64,000 bases of DNA from Liolophura sinensis (GCF_032854445.1 NC_088300.1:1056001-1120000); one strand, 5' to 3'; positions 36,034 through 48,084 are shown, counted from the stretch's first letter. Program-made: numbers and translations. Notes: a model not told the origin generated them from the sequence alone.

Positions 36034-38410
36034 TTCAACGAGTGGTGTGAGGGAAATAACGCCTAGAGACCACGGAAATAGTACAACGAATGATGTTAGA
36101 GATATAACGCCTAGACCCTACTAACGGAAATAGCACCACAAATGGTGTGAGGGATATGACGCCAGGAGACCACTAACGAAAATAGCACCACAAATGGTGT
36201 GAGAGATATAACGCCCGTAGACGACTAACGTAAATAGCACAATGAATGGTGCGAGGAACATAACCTCTGGAAACTACTAACGGAAATAGCACCACAAATG
36301 GTATAAGGGATACAACGCCTGGAGACCACTAACGGAAATATCGCATTGAATGTAGTGAGGAATGTAACCCCTTGAAACCACTAATGGAAATAACACCACA
36401 AATTGTGCGAGGGACATAACACCTGGAGACCACTAACGGAAATAGCAAAACGAATGGTGTGAGGGATATAACGCCTAGACACCAATGTGTATTTATTTAG
36501 TAATTGATTGGTGTTTTACGCCGTACTCAAGAATATTTCACTTATACGACAGCGGCCAGCATTATGGAGGGTGGAAACCGGGTACAGCCCGGGGGAAACC
36601 CACGACCATCCGTAGGTTGCTGGCAGACCTTCCCACTTACGGCCGGAGAGGAAGCCAGCATGAGCTGGTCTTGAACTCACAGCGACCGCATTGGCGAGAG
36701 GCTCCTGGGTCATTACGCTGCGCTAGCGCTAACCGACTGAGCCACGGAAGCCCCCCCCCCCCCCCAGACACCACTAACGAACATAGCGCATCGTATAGTG
36801 TGAAGGATATAAGGCCTGGGGACCACTAACGGAAATAGCACAATGAATGGTGTGAGGACATAACACCTGCAGACCACTAACGGAAATAGCACAATGATTG
36901 GTGTGAGTTATGTTACAACTGGAGACCACTAATAGGAATAGCGCATCGAATGGTGTGAGAGATATAACGGCTGGAGACCACTAACGGAAATAGCTGAAAG
37001 AATGGAGTGAGGGATATTACGACTGGAGACCACAAACAGGAAAAGCGCATCGAATGGTGTGAGGACATAACCCCTGGAGACCACTAACGGAAATACCACA
37101 ATGATTGGTGCGAGGGATGTTACGACTGGAGACCACTAACGGAAAAAGCACAACGAATGATGCTGGGGATATAATGCCTGGAGACCACTAACGAAAATAG
37201 CACAATGAATGGTGTGATGGACATAACGCCTGGAGACCACTAAAGGAAATAGTACAACGAATGGTGTGAGGGATATAACAGCTGGGGACCATTAACTGAT
37301 ATAGAACCACAAATTGTGCGAGAGATATAACGCCTGGACACCATTAACGAAAATAGAACAACGAATGGAGCAAGGGATATAACGCCCGGAGACCATTAAC
37401 GTAAATACCACAATAAATTGTGCAAGGAACATAACTCCGGGAAACCACTAACTGAAATAGCACCACAAATGGTGCGACTTTTATAACCCCTGGAGACCAC
37501 TAACGGAAAAAGCACAATGAATGGTGTGAGGGACATGGAGACTTTTAACAGAAATAACACAATGAATGGTGCAAGGGACATAACGCCTGGACACCAATAA
37601 CGGAAATAGCACCAGAAATGGTGTGAGGGATATAACGCCTGGAGACCACTAACGGAAATAGCGCAAAGAATCTGTCAGGTATGTCATGCCTGGACATAAC
37701 TAACGGAAATAGCTCATCGAATGGTGTGAGGGATATTATGCCTGGAGACCACTAACGGGAATATCGCCATGAATGGAGTAAGGAATATAACGGCCAGAGA
37801 GAAAGCACTACCAATGGTGCGGGCAATATAAGGCCTGGAGACCACTAACGGGAATATCGCCATGAATGGAGTAAGGAATATAACGGTCAGAGAGAAAGCA
37901 CTACCAATGGTGCGAGCAATATAAGGCCTGGAGACCACTAACGGAAGTAGCACCACCAACGGTGTGAGCGATATAACCACAAATGGTGTGAGGGATAAAA
38001 CACCTGGAGACCACTAACAGAAATAGCACAATGAATGGCGTGAAGGACATAATGCCTGGAGAACACTAACGGAAAAAGCACAACGATGGTGCGAGGGATT
38101 TAAGGACTAGACACCACTAGCGCAAATAGCACCACAAATGGTGTGAAGGATATAACACCTGGAGACCACTAACAAAAATAGCACAACGAATGATGGGAGG
38201 GATATAACAGCTGGTGGCCATTAACTGAGATAGAACCACAAATTGTGCGAGGGATATAACGCCTGGGGACCACTAACGGAAATAGCACAACGAATGATGT
38301 GAGGGATATAACGCCTGTAGACCACTAATGGAAATAGGACAATGAATGGTGTGAGGGAAGTAACACCTGGAGACCACTGACGGAAACAGCACAACGAATG
38401 GTGCGAGGGG
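36034..38410. repeat. 52-bp minisatellite, ~40 copies, intronic
   Basis: Units of 52 bp containing GGAGACCACTAACGGAAATA, GCACAACGAATGGTGTGAGG and ATATAACGCC. Copies are diverged with frequent indels. A SINE interrupts the array at 36485-36765. A singleton precursor-like unit lies at about 35698-35745. Confidence 0.93.
36485..36765 (-). mobile_element. Full-length Meta-SINE-like element in the 52-bp array
   Basis: Minus orientation with head, body and tail. On minus the head reads GGCTTCCGTGGCTCAGTCGG (A box) and, further in, GTGAGTTCAAGACC (B-box-like). The body has CCCACGACCATCCGTAGG and the tail is AT-rich. AGACACCA flanks it (36477-36484, 36766-36773). A C15 run sits at the head end and may be a sequencing-prone spot. 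Confidence 0.88.
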
Positions 38411-38427
38411 CATAACATAGTATAGTA

Positions 38428-38620
38428 TATTGGCTCGGGCGGGTCGGCTTACTTGCTTTCGGTAAGGCGTCTCAGTGGAGAAGCACTAGATAAAAGAGCG
38501 CTGGAAATCCGTCCTACAACTAGGATGCACATTACATGCACTTTGCGGATTCCTTCGTCACCATATGACTGAAAAATTGTTAAGTACGGCGTTAAACCTC
38601 AAGCCCCTACTCACTCACTT
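38428..38620 (+). mobile_element. 5'-truncated CACT-tailed SINE
   Basis: Plus orientation: GGCTCGGGCGGGTCGGCTTA, CACTAGATAAAAGAGCG, TAAGTACGGCGTTAAACCTC and a TACTCACTCACTT tail. The tRNA head is absent. Confidence 0.85.
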
Positions 38621-39100
38621 ATTAAAAAGGCCATATGGGAAATTTTCCGCAAGAAATCAATATTCGCTAATGAAATTAAACTTTCTGCTGTATATTTGCT
38701 TCCGTGAATAACATCTTTTTGATACGAATTTCCAGATTATTAAGACCAGCTAGACTTGGGTTCACCATCTATAACGTTACCCTCTGATCCCTACCGCCAT
38801 ACCGTTGTAATGCCATCCGCTTCATAAATTGTATTCATTACATTGTGAAAGCTAAGACGTGTACAGACTAGGCTAATATTCTGTGACAGGTAATTATTTG
38901 AAAAATTCTAAATTGATAGCAAGCATTCGATTAAATTTGCGCCGATTGATTTTTGCCAAAAATCTCACACATAGCCTGTTTAAGGCAACATTTTAAACTA
39001 ATTTATAACTCCATGCATCTTTTGGAAACTACGTTTGTTATAGTCTACAATTTCAACACAATCTTTGCAAAACATGTGTTAGGAATACATGGTCAAGCCT
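38621..39100. other. Intron sequence, unique
   Basis: AT-rich intron between the SINE and a short 36-bp repeat. No exon recognised. Confidence 0.4.
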
Positions 39101-39103
39101 ACG

Positions 39104-39218
39104 GCCACTTGACGACATGGTCAAACCTACGGTCACTTGACGACTTGACGACATGGTCAAGCCTACGGCCACTTGACGACTTGACGACATGGTCAAGCCT
39201 ACGGCCACTTGACGACAA
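39104..39218. repeat. 36-bp minisatellite, ~3 copies
   Basis: Units containing GACGACATGGTCAAGCCTAC and GGCCACTTGACGACTT, 36 bp each. Intronic. Confidence 0.9.
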
Positions 39219-39388
39219 CTGGAGTAATGGCTAACACAAGGTGGAATTGTATTTAATCCATAACGTAAGAGAGATATAGATGTAAATATTTCATACATAA
39301 TATATAGCTTATTTTATTTTCAGCTAAAAGAATTTCAGACTGCCCGTGGAAATGGCTTTGTTTACTGTTATATCCTGTTTATTTGCAG

Positions 39389-39499
39389 CGGAGAAACACG
39401 AACAAGTTAAAACCGACGAAGACTACATCTATTCCGAAGCAATAGCCCAGAGAAGCGCGCCAGAGCAGTACGCGTCACCTCTTACAGCCACGGTTGATG
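39389..39499 (+). CDS. Scaffold exon 3: AEK-type, unit 1
   Basis: 111 nt, phase 1-1, between ATTTGCAG and G|GTGAGT. Encodes AEKHEQVKTDEDYIYSEAIA then a segment with APEQYASPLTATVD. Three tyrosines: DEDYIYSEA and EQYAS. Sister exons at 53429 and 58976 are nearly identical. The reading frame continues upstream through the polypyrimidine tract to an ATG (39351), which is likely coincidental. Confidence 0.7.
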
Positions 39500-39768
39500 G
39501 TGAGTATCACATACCACTGGCAAATCATCTGCATGTCGGCTGCATATCCGCCTAACATACCTGAATGTCACTTACATGTCCAATTAGCTCACCTAAATGT
39601 CTAACATATGTCTAACATATACATATGTATATCCATCTGACTTACCTGTAAGACAATAGGCCCTATTCGCATGTTTTATGCTGTATTTTCTGCTAAGGCT
39701 TTTGTGAATATACTATTACTTGTGAAAATGTCTGTGAAATGTTAAAACTAACGTGGTTATTACTACAG

Positions 39769-39867
39769 ACTATGATGACGATGACGGTTTTATCTATGAC
39801 GACCCGAAAACTTTGAGTAATACCCCGGGTGGGCCTCACAAGTCTTCTCCGTTACAACGTCCACGAG
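39769..39867 (+). CDS. Scaffold exon 4: YDDP-type, unit 1
   Basis: 99 nt, phase 1-1, between TACTACAG and G|GTGGGT. Encodes DYDDDDGFIYDDPKTLSNTP then GGPHKSSPLQRPR. The core IYDDP matches hydrophobic-Y-x-x-P. The C-terminal half is proline- and serine-rich with a basic PLQRPR end. Confidence 0.7.
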
Positions 39868-40160
39868 GTGGGTTCAGTCTGTTGTTCCAAATAGAAGACC
39901 TATGATGATGCTTTCCTTTTTCTAACCGTTGAATTTGAATTGCTTTTTCCTTTTTCATTTGTTTGTACTTTTATGTTTTGATGTTGCTTAACGAATTTTT
40001 CGCTGATGTGATGGCGATCAGTTTTATGGGTGAAGAAAACCGGAGTGCGTAAACTACCGACCTTTGCCTAGTTACTGACAAACTTTCCCACCTGCGTCGA
40101 ACTGATATGGACAGCATACTCGTGGACGACAAATGGTCAACAACAAACGGTACACTATGC
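39868..40160. other. Intron start, homologous to two later introns
   Basis: Contains GATGTGATGGCGATCAG and GTGAAGAAAACCGGAGTGCG, also present near 46105 and 56678. It marks the common ancestry of the duplicated introns. Confidence 0.7.
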
Positions 40161-40164
40161 TAAG

Positions 40165-42862
40165 AGCCACGTGATTTTCGCCGACCGGTTACTGTCTTCA
40201 AGGCCCCATGGGGAGCTAGAGGGGGGGGGAGGGATCTACAAAGTTCCTGTCCACATCCAGGACTAAACATCCATCTCATGTTGGTTTGTGTCCCTGTGCT
40301 GACATTTTAAAGAAATTATAAATTTATGTAAGACACATACTCATAATCGCCGACCGCTTACTGTCACCAAGGCCCCATGGGAAGCGAGAGGGGGTGAGGG
40401 GGATCTACAAAGTTCCTGTCCACATCCAGGACTGAACATCCATCTCATGTTGGTTTGTGTCCCTGTGCTGACATTTTAAAGAAATTATAAATTTATGTAA
40501 GACACATACTCATACACGCCGACCGCTTACTGTCACCAAGGCCCCATGGGAAGCGAGAGGAGAATGGGGGGATCTACAAAGTTACTGTCCACATCCAGGA
40601 CTGAACATCCATCTTATGTTGGTTTGTGTCCTTGTGCTGACATTTTAAAGAAATTATAAATTTACTCACATATTAATACACGCCGACCGCTTACTGTCAC
40701 CAAAGCCCCATGGGAAGCGAGAGGGATGGGGGTATCTACAAAGTTCCTGTCCACATCCAGGAATGAACATCCATCTCATGTTGGTTTGTGTCCCTGTGCT
40801 GACATTTTAAAGAAATTATAAATTTATGTAAGACACATACTCATACTCGCCGACCGCTTACTGTCACCAAGGCCCCATGGGAAGCGAGAGGGGGTGAGGG
40901 GGATCTACAAAGTTCCTGTCCACATCCAGGACTGAACATCCATCTTATGTTGGTTTGTGTCCTTGTGCTGACATTTTAAAGAAATTATAAATTTATGTAA
41001 GACACATACTCATACTCGCCGACCGCTTACTGTCACCAAGGCCCCATGGGAGGCAAGAGGGGGATGGGGGGGATCTACAAAGTTCCTGTCCACATCCAGG
41101 ATTGAACATCCATCTCATGTTGGTTTGTGTCCCTGTGCTGACATTTTAAAGAAATTATAAATTTATGTAAGACACATACTCATACTCGCCGACCGCTTAG
41201 TGTCACCAAGGCCCCATGGGAAGCAAGAGGGGGATAGGGGGGATCTACAAAGTTCCTGTCCACATCCAGGACTGAACATCCATCTTATGTTGGTTTGTGT
41301 CCCTGTGCTGACATTTTAAAGAAATTGTAAATTTATGTAAGACACATACTCATACACGCCGACCGCTTACTGTCACCAAGGCCCCATGGGAAGCAAGAGG
41401 GGGATGGGGGGGGGGATCTACAAAGTTCCTGCCCACATCCAGGACTGAACATCCATCTCATGTTGGTTTGTGTCCCTGTGCTGACATTTTAAAGAAATTA
41501 TAAATTTATGTAAGACACATACTCATACACGCCGACCGCTTACTGTCACCAAGACCCCATGGGAAGCGAGAGGGATGGGGGGATCTACAAAGGTCCTGTT
41601 CACATCCAGAAATGAACATCCATCTTATGTTGGGTTGTGTCCCTGTGCTGACATTTTAAAGAAATTATAAATTTATGTAAGACACATACTCATACTCGCC
41701 GACCGCTTAGTGTCACCAAGGCCCCATGGGAAGCGAGAGGGATGGGGGATCTACAAAGTTCCTGTCCACATCCAGGACTAAACATCCATCTCATGTTGGT
41801 TTGTGTCCCTTTGCTGACATTTTAAAGAAATTATAAATTTATGTAAGATACATACTCATACTCGTCGACCGCTTACTGTCACCAAGGCCCCATGGGAAGC
41901 GAGAGGGATGGGGGGATCTACAAAGTTCCTGTCCACATCCAGGACTGAACATCCATCTCATGCTGGTTTGTGTCCCTGTGCTGACATTTTAAAGAAATTA
42001 TAAATTTATGTAAGACACATACTCATACTTGCCGACCGCTTACTGTCACCAAGGCCCCATGGGAAGCGAGAAGGATGGGGGGATCTACAAAGTTCCTGTC
42101 CACATCCAGGACTGAACATCCATCTTATGTTGGTTTGTGTCCCTGTGCTGACATTTCAAAGAAATTATAAATTTATGTAAGACACATATTCATAATCGCC
42201 GACCTCTTAGTGTCATCAAGGCCCCATGGGAAGCGATAGGGATGGGGGGATCTACAAAGTTCCTGTCCACATCCAGGACTAAACATCCATCTCATGTTGG
42301 TTTGTGTCCCTGTGCTGACATTTTAAAGAAATTATAAATTTATGTAAGACACATACTCATACTCGCCGACCGCTTAGTGTCATCAAGGCCCCATGGGAAG
42401 CGAGAGGGATGGGGGATCTACAAAGTTCCTGTCCACATCCAGGACTGAACATCCATCTCATGTTGGTTTGTGTCCCTGTGCTGACATTTTAAAGAAATTA
42501 TAAATTTATGTAAGACACATACTCATACACGCCGACTGCTTAGTGTCATTAAGGCCCCATGGGAAGAAAAGAGGGATGGGGGATCTACAAAGTTCCTATC
42601 CACATCCAGGACTGAACATCCATCTCATGTTGGTTTGTGTCCCTGTGCTGACATTTCAAAGAAATTATAAATTTATGTAAGACACATATTCATAATCGCC
42701 GACCGCTTACTGTCATCAAGGCCCCATGGGAAGCGATAGGGATGGGGGGATCTACAAAGTTCCTGTCCACATCCAGGACTAAACATCCATCTCATGTTGG
42801 TTTGTGTCCCTGTGCTGACATTTTAAAGAAATTATAAATTTATGTAAGACACATACTCATAA
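40165..42862. repeat. ~169-bp tandem array, ~16 copies, intronic
   Basis: Units of 165-173 bp containing GCCGACCGCTTACTGTCACC, AAGGCCCCATGGGAAGCGAG, GGATCTACAAAGTTCCTGTC and AAAGAAATTATAAATTTATG. Length varies mainly at a G-rich run (GATGGGGGG). One isolated copy lies at about 46275-46452; the sister intron of unit 2 has none. Confidence 0.95.
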
Positions 42863-42884
42863 ATTTTACAGTTGGTGTTGTTCG

Positions 42885-44815
42885 TATGACACTCAGTTCT
42901 GAGAAACCACATACCAAAAAGACCCACAACAATGTGTGATCACCTACCATATACCTTAATGAGTGACCCCCAACTCAATAGGACAATGAGTGACCCCAAA
43001 CTCAATACCACAATAAGTAACCATCTGTCAAATGCAGAATTAACCAGTGAACAACGATCTACAAAATGCGACAACGGGTGATCTTCTACCAAATACCGCA
43101 ATGAGCAACCATCTACAAAATACCACAATGAGTGACCACATACCAAATACCACAATGAGTTACCACCTACCAAATACCACAATGAGCAACCATCTGTCAA
43201 ATGCAGAATTAACCATCAGCTTACCAAATAATACAGTGAACAACGATCTACAAAGTACAACAACGGGTGATCACCTACCAAATACCGCAATGAGCAACCA
43301 TCTACAAAGTACAACAACGGGTGATCAACTACCAAATATTGCAATGAGCAACCATCTACAAAATACATCAACGGGTGACCACCTACCAAATGTCACAATT
43401 GGTGATAACCTACCAAATGCCACAACGGGTGATCACGTACCGAATGCCACAATGAGCGACCGCCTTCTAAATACCATTAAATAAATACCACAATGAGCAA
43501 TAATCCACAAAAAAGAACAATTATTGACAAGCTACCAAATCCCACAATGGGTAATCACCTACCAAATACCACAATGAGTGATCACCTACCAAATACCACC
43601 ATGAACGACCGGCTACCAAACACCACAATGGGTAATCACCTAGTAAATACCACAATGAGCAACCATCTACCAAACACAACAATGAGCGACCACCTACCAA
43701 ATCCCGGAATGGATGATCACGTAACAATTAACACAACAAGTCACCACCTTTCAAATACCACAATGGGTGATCACCTATGGGTGAGCAGCCATCTATAAAA
43801 TAAAACAACGAGTGACCACCTACTAAATTCCACAATGGGTGACCAAATATTATAATGATCAACCATCTACAAAGTACAACAATGGGTGGTCACCTACCAA
43901 ATACCACAATGAGCGACCACCTACTAAATACCACAATGAGCGACCACCTACTAAATACCACAATGGGTGAGCACTTACCAAATACCACAATGGGTGATCA
44001 CCTACGCAATACCACACTGGGTGATCACCTACTTAATACCACAATGCTTGATCACCTTTCAGATACCAAAATGGGTGATCACCTATCAAATACCAAAATT
44101 GGGAACCATCTACAAAATACAACAACGTGTGGTCACGTAACAATTACCACAACAAAATTACCAAATACCATAATGAGCAACCATCTACAAAGTACAACAA
44201 TGGATGATCACCTACCAAATACCACAACTGGTGATCAGCTACCAAATACCACAACTAGTGATCACTTACCAAATACCCCAATGAGTGACCATCTACCAAA
44301 TACCACAATAGGTGACCACTATCAAATACCACAATAGGTACTCACCTAACAAATATAACAATGAGTGACCACCTACCAAATACCACATTGGGTTAATACC
44401 ACAATGGGTGACCACCTTCCAAAGTCCACAATGGGTGATCACGTACCAAATACCACAATAAACGACCACCCACCAAATACCACAAAGGGTGATCACCTAC
44501 CAAATACCACAATGGGCGACCACCCTACAAATACCACAGTGGGTGATCACCTAATAAATACCACAATGAGCAACCACCTACAAAATAGAACAATGAGCCA
44601 CCACCTACCAAAACCCTCATTGGGTACTCACCTACCAAATTTAACAATAATTAGTAGGTGATCAGTGATCACCCACTAAAAATCACAATGGGAGATGACC
44701 TACCAAATACCACAATGAGTGATCACCAACCAAATATCACACTGACTGATCACATACCAAATACCACAACGTGTGACGAATACCTAATATCATATTCATT
44801 GACCACATACCAAAC
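42885..44815. repeat. 27-bp minisatellite, ~65 copies, unit 1 intron
   Basis: Units of 27 bp containing CACCTACCAAATACCACAAT and GAGTGAC. The nine-codon period gives open frames reading Ser-Asp-His-Leu-Pro-Asn-Thr-Thr-Met; these are artefacts. The same array family fills the matching introns at 54040 and 59595 and also 46505. Confidence 0.93.
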
Positions 44816-44958
44816 TATTCCTTGATAGAATGGTAAAACTAAATTCTATTTGATTTAAACGTAGAGGATATGTAAAATATGTCAGCATGATACATTTTAA
44901 CCAGATCGAGTCCATTTTTGACTGTTTAAAACAACAAGCGTTTATTTACGTATGACAG

Positions 44959-45059
44959 AGAAACAGATAAAGGTTAAAACAGACGACGACTGCATCCATG
45001 ATGTACCCACAAACCGGCGAAATGTGTCAGCGCGAAAAGTCCCATCACTTACAACCGCT
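44959..45059 (+). pseudogene. Decayed ERQIKV-type exon, unit 1
   Basis: Clear homologue of the exon at 55197: KVKTDDDCIHDVPTNRR versus KVKTDDDYIYDVPTNRR. Both tyrosines are replaced (C and H). The donor is deleted: after ACAACCGCT the sequence runs directly into TTACTTATTTGAGTG, whereas the sister has GGTGAGTATT. It cannot be spliced as an internal exon. Skipping it keeps the frame because the exon class is phase 1-1. Confidence 0.72.
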
Positions 45060-45340
45060 TACTTATTTGAGTGTCTGTTTCATGTCCATCTTACTTATTT
45101 GAGTGCTTTTTCAATGTCCATCTTACTCATTTCAGTGCCTTTTTCATGTCTATCTTACTGATTTGAGTGCCTTTTTCATGTCCTTTCTTACTTAATTGAG
45201 TGCCGTTTCCATGTCCATCTAACTTACTTGCGTGCCGTTTACCTGTCAGTCTGACTTGCCTATATGTCGTTTGCTTGTCTACCTAGCTTACCTGCATGCT
45301 GTTTTCATGTCCATCTAATTTACCTTCATGTAACACTGTA
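45060..45340. repeat. ~31-bp diverged repeat, intronic
   Basis: Repeats of TTTTTCATGTCCATCTTACT and TTGAGTGCC, grading into GTCTAACTTACCTG-like units. Matches 55340-55740 in unit 2. Confidence 0.8.
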
Positions 45341-45415
45341 TTAGCATGTTTTATGTTATATTAATTGTCAAATTACACAAAATGGACACATTATCATGGT
45401 TTTTTCTTTTGTCTG

Positions 45416-45720
45416 ATACTGGTCCCGATGGCTCAGCTGACAAAGCGTCCCCTTCTGTCTTATACCGGCCTCGGTGGCTCAGTTTGCAAAGCGTCCCCCT
45501 TCTGTCTAATACCTACCACTATGGCTCAGTTGGCAAAGCGTCCACTTCTGTTTGATACTGGCCACGATGGCTGAGTTGGCAAAGCGTTCCCTTTCTGTCT
45601 AATACCTACCACGATGGCTCAGTTGGCAAAGCGTCCCCTTCTGTTTGATACCGGCCACGATGGCTGAGTTGGCAAAGCGTCCCCTACTGTCTAATACCGA
45701 CCCCGATGGCACAGTTGGCA
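45416..45720 (+). repeat. Tandem array of SINE tRNA heads, 7 copies
   Basis: About seven 46-48 bp units reading TACCGGCCCCGATGGCTCAG then TTGGCAAAGCGTCCCCTTCT. TGGCTCAGTTGG fits the pol III A-box consensus TRGYNNANNNGG. The last unit leads straight into a complete CACT-tailed SINE, whose own head is the repeat unit. So the array arose by amplification of the SINE 5' end. Confidence 0.85.
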
Positions 45721-46018
45721 AAGCGTCCCTTTCCGGGGCGGTAGATCCATGGTCAATCCTGGGTGGAGTCACCTTAAAAAAGGAAGTTGTAGCTTCCTCA
45801 GTTGGCGTTCAGCATTAAGAGAATAGTGCGATGACTGGCTCGGGCGATGTGGGGCGGCTTACTTTCCTTCGGTAAGTCGTCTCAGTGAAACAGTACTAGA
45901 TAAAAGAGCGGTGGAAATTAGTCTTGCAACAAGGAGACACATTACATGCACTGTAAGGACTCCTTCGAATGACTGAAAATTGTTAAGTACGACGGTAATC
46001 CCTAAGCACTCACTCACT
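45690..46018 (+). mobile_element. CACT-tailed SINE attached to head array
   Basis: Plus orientation: head with GGCACAGTTGGCAAAGCG and GTCAATCCTGGGTGGAGTC, body with AGGAAGTTGTAGCTTCC and CTTCGGTAAGTCGTCTCAG, tail AAGCACTCACTCACT. Homologous in position to the SINE at 56276. Confidence 0.85.
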
Positions 46019-46089
46019 CCTCTGTCTTATCGTTGAGCTTGAGTTGTTTTTTTCTTTGTTTTTTACTTTTTTATTTCTTATAATTGTTT

Positions 46090-46504
46090 ATTATTTTCGT
46101 TGATGTGATGACGATCAGTTTTATGGGTGAAGAAAACCGGAGTGCGTAAACTACCGACCTTTGCCTAGTTACTGACAAACTTTCCCACCTGCGTCGAACT
46201 GATATGGACAGCATACTGTTGGACGACAAATGGTCATCAACGAACGCTACACTGTGCTAAGAACCACGTGATTCTCGCCGACAGCTTACTGTCATCAAGG
46301 CCCCATGGGGAGCTAGAGGGGGGGGGGGGGGGGGAGGGATCTACAAAGTTCCTGTCCACATCCAGGACTGAACATCCATCTCATGTTGGTTTGTGTCCCT
46401 GTGCTGACATTTTAAAGAAATTTTAAATTTATGTAAGACACATACTCATAAATTTTACAGTTGGTGTTGTTCGTATGACACTCAGTTCTGAGAAACCACA
46501 TACC
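46090..46504. repeat. Duplicated intron piece with one 169-bp unit
   Basis: GATGTGATGACGATCAG onward repeats 40000-40320, followed by a single 169-bp unit with a G-run of about 17 and then AAATTTTACAGTTGGTGTTG, which is also present at 42861. It is an internal duplication of the preceding intron with the array reduced to one copy. Confidence 0.85.
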
Positions 46505-46980
46505 AAAGAGACCCACAATAATGAGTGATCACCTACCATATACCTTAATGAGTGACCCCCAACTCAATAGGACAATGAGTGACCCCAAACTCAATACCAC
46601 AATGAGCAACCATCTGTCAAATGCAGAAATAACCATCAGCTTGCCAAATAATACAGTGAACAACGATCTACAAAATGCAACAACGGGTGATCACCTACCA
46701 AATACCGCAATGAGCAACCATCTACAAAATACCACAATGAGTGACCACATACCAAATACCACAATGAGTTACCACCTACCAAATACCACAACGAGTGACC
46801 ACCTACCAAATACCACAATGAGTGACCACCTACCAAATACCAATACCAATGAGAACAATAAGTGAACAACTACCAAATATAACAGTGAGTGACCACCTAC
46901 CAAATATCACAATGTGACCATCAAAACCACAACGGGTGACCAACTTACCAAACGCAACAATAAGTGACCGGCTACACAGT
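46505..46980. repeat. 27-bp minisatellite, second block of unit 1
   Basis: About 17 copies of the CACCTACCAAATACCACAAT unit. Its first ~300 bp match 42900-43200 unit for unit, confirming a block duplication. Confidence 0.92.
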
Positions 46981-47007
46981 TCCACTATATGTGAGTACAT
47001 ACCCTCT

Positions 47008-47160
47008 GGTCGTACGTGGGAAGGTCTGCTGGTAAGCTGGGGATGATCGTGGATTTCCCACGGGCTGTTCCAGGTTTCCTTCCGTCATAATGCTAGCAGT
47101 CGTCGCATAAGTCAAATATGTTTGTGTACGAAGTAAATAACACATCAAATAGTACATGAC
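47008..47160 (+). mobile_element. Meta-SINE-like fragment
   Basis: GTCGTACGTGGGAAGGTCTG, ATGATCGTGGATTTCCCACG and CCGTCATAATGCTAGCAG match the SINE body in plus orientation, with diverged tail. Confidence 0.6.
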
Positions 47161-47164
47161 ATAC

Positions 47165-48084
47165 GGTAATGTATGCAAGCCGGATGCGACTATGCTCTCT
47201 CCTATACATTTATATATGGTAATGTATGCAAGCCGGATGCGGCTATGCTCTCTCCTATACATTTCCCGCAAAACAAGAACAGCGATATTTAAACCACAGT
47301 GAGATATTTAGGCGAGACTTATTGGAGATTTAGTGAGATATTTAGGCGAGATTTATTGGAGATTACGTGAGATATTTAGGCGAGACTTATTGGAGATTAA
47401 GTGAGATATTTAGGCGAGACTTATTGGAGATTAGGATTTGGATAAGGACACTGACGAAATTCCCATCTCGATTTGGCGACTAAAACTCGTGCCCTCATTA
47501 GAATCTCGCCGGCTCGTTCATTTCTCGACGAAATATCGTCTGAATCGCGACCAAACCCAACCAGAACAGTACATTAATCCTCGACTTAATCTCACAAGAA
47601 TATAGCCTGTATTCTGAATCTCGTCAGATCGTTGGGGTATCCTCGAAAGCGTAACTTGCAACTCAACTTTGGAAGATCGACGTTCGTGCGACAAAGCGAG
47701 ATTAGAACGAGATTGTGGAAACAGTGCGACATTCTGAAGTGCGAGTCTCGTCCAAATGTTACTTTATCATGACATTGGAAGGCATGTTAAAGTGTAGAGT
47801 AGAGAAGGTCATATGCTAACGAGTCTCACACGACAGCGCGAGATTCGGTTGAATCTCACAAAAGTTAGTCGGGTCTTGGTTTTACAATGTGGCTTTGTCG
47901 TGCTTATCTTGACCTAGTGGGGGCTAAATGTCTCAGGGTCGTTTGAATATCGTTCTAACTGGTTTAGGGTAAGTATGAGAGAGAGTGAACATGAGCGGAT
48001 CCGGCTTCCATAGTAACGGGGTACGGTGTAGCCAGTCTGAGTTCAATTTGACAGTTTAGGACAACGTTTATTTACGTATGACAG
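47165..48084. other. Intron with short repeats shared with unit 2
   Basis: Contains two copies of a ~52-bp segment (GTATGCAAGCCGGATGCG) at 47165-47265 and four ~34-bp units (GATATTTAGGCGAGACTTAT) at 47300-47425. From 47515 to 48084 it matches 56890-57503, the equivalent place in unit 2. Ends at the acceptor GTATGACAG. Confidence 0.7.

Noticed and set aside
43047-44661. Long frames encoding Ser-Asp-His-Leu-Pro-Asn-Thr-Thr-Met repeats, also at 46521, 54209, 59766 and 60342
   Set aside because: Period-27 minisatellite in introns; frames break at unit indels and antisense frames are equally long.
45416-45720. A cluster of tRNA genes (repeated TGGCTCAGTTGG)
   Set aside because: Only the A-box half is present in each 46-bp unit; no cloverleaf can form.
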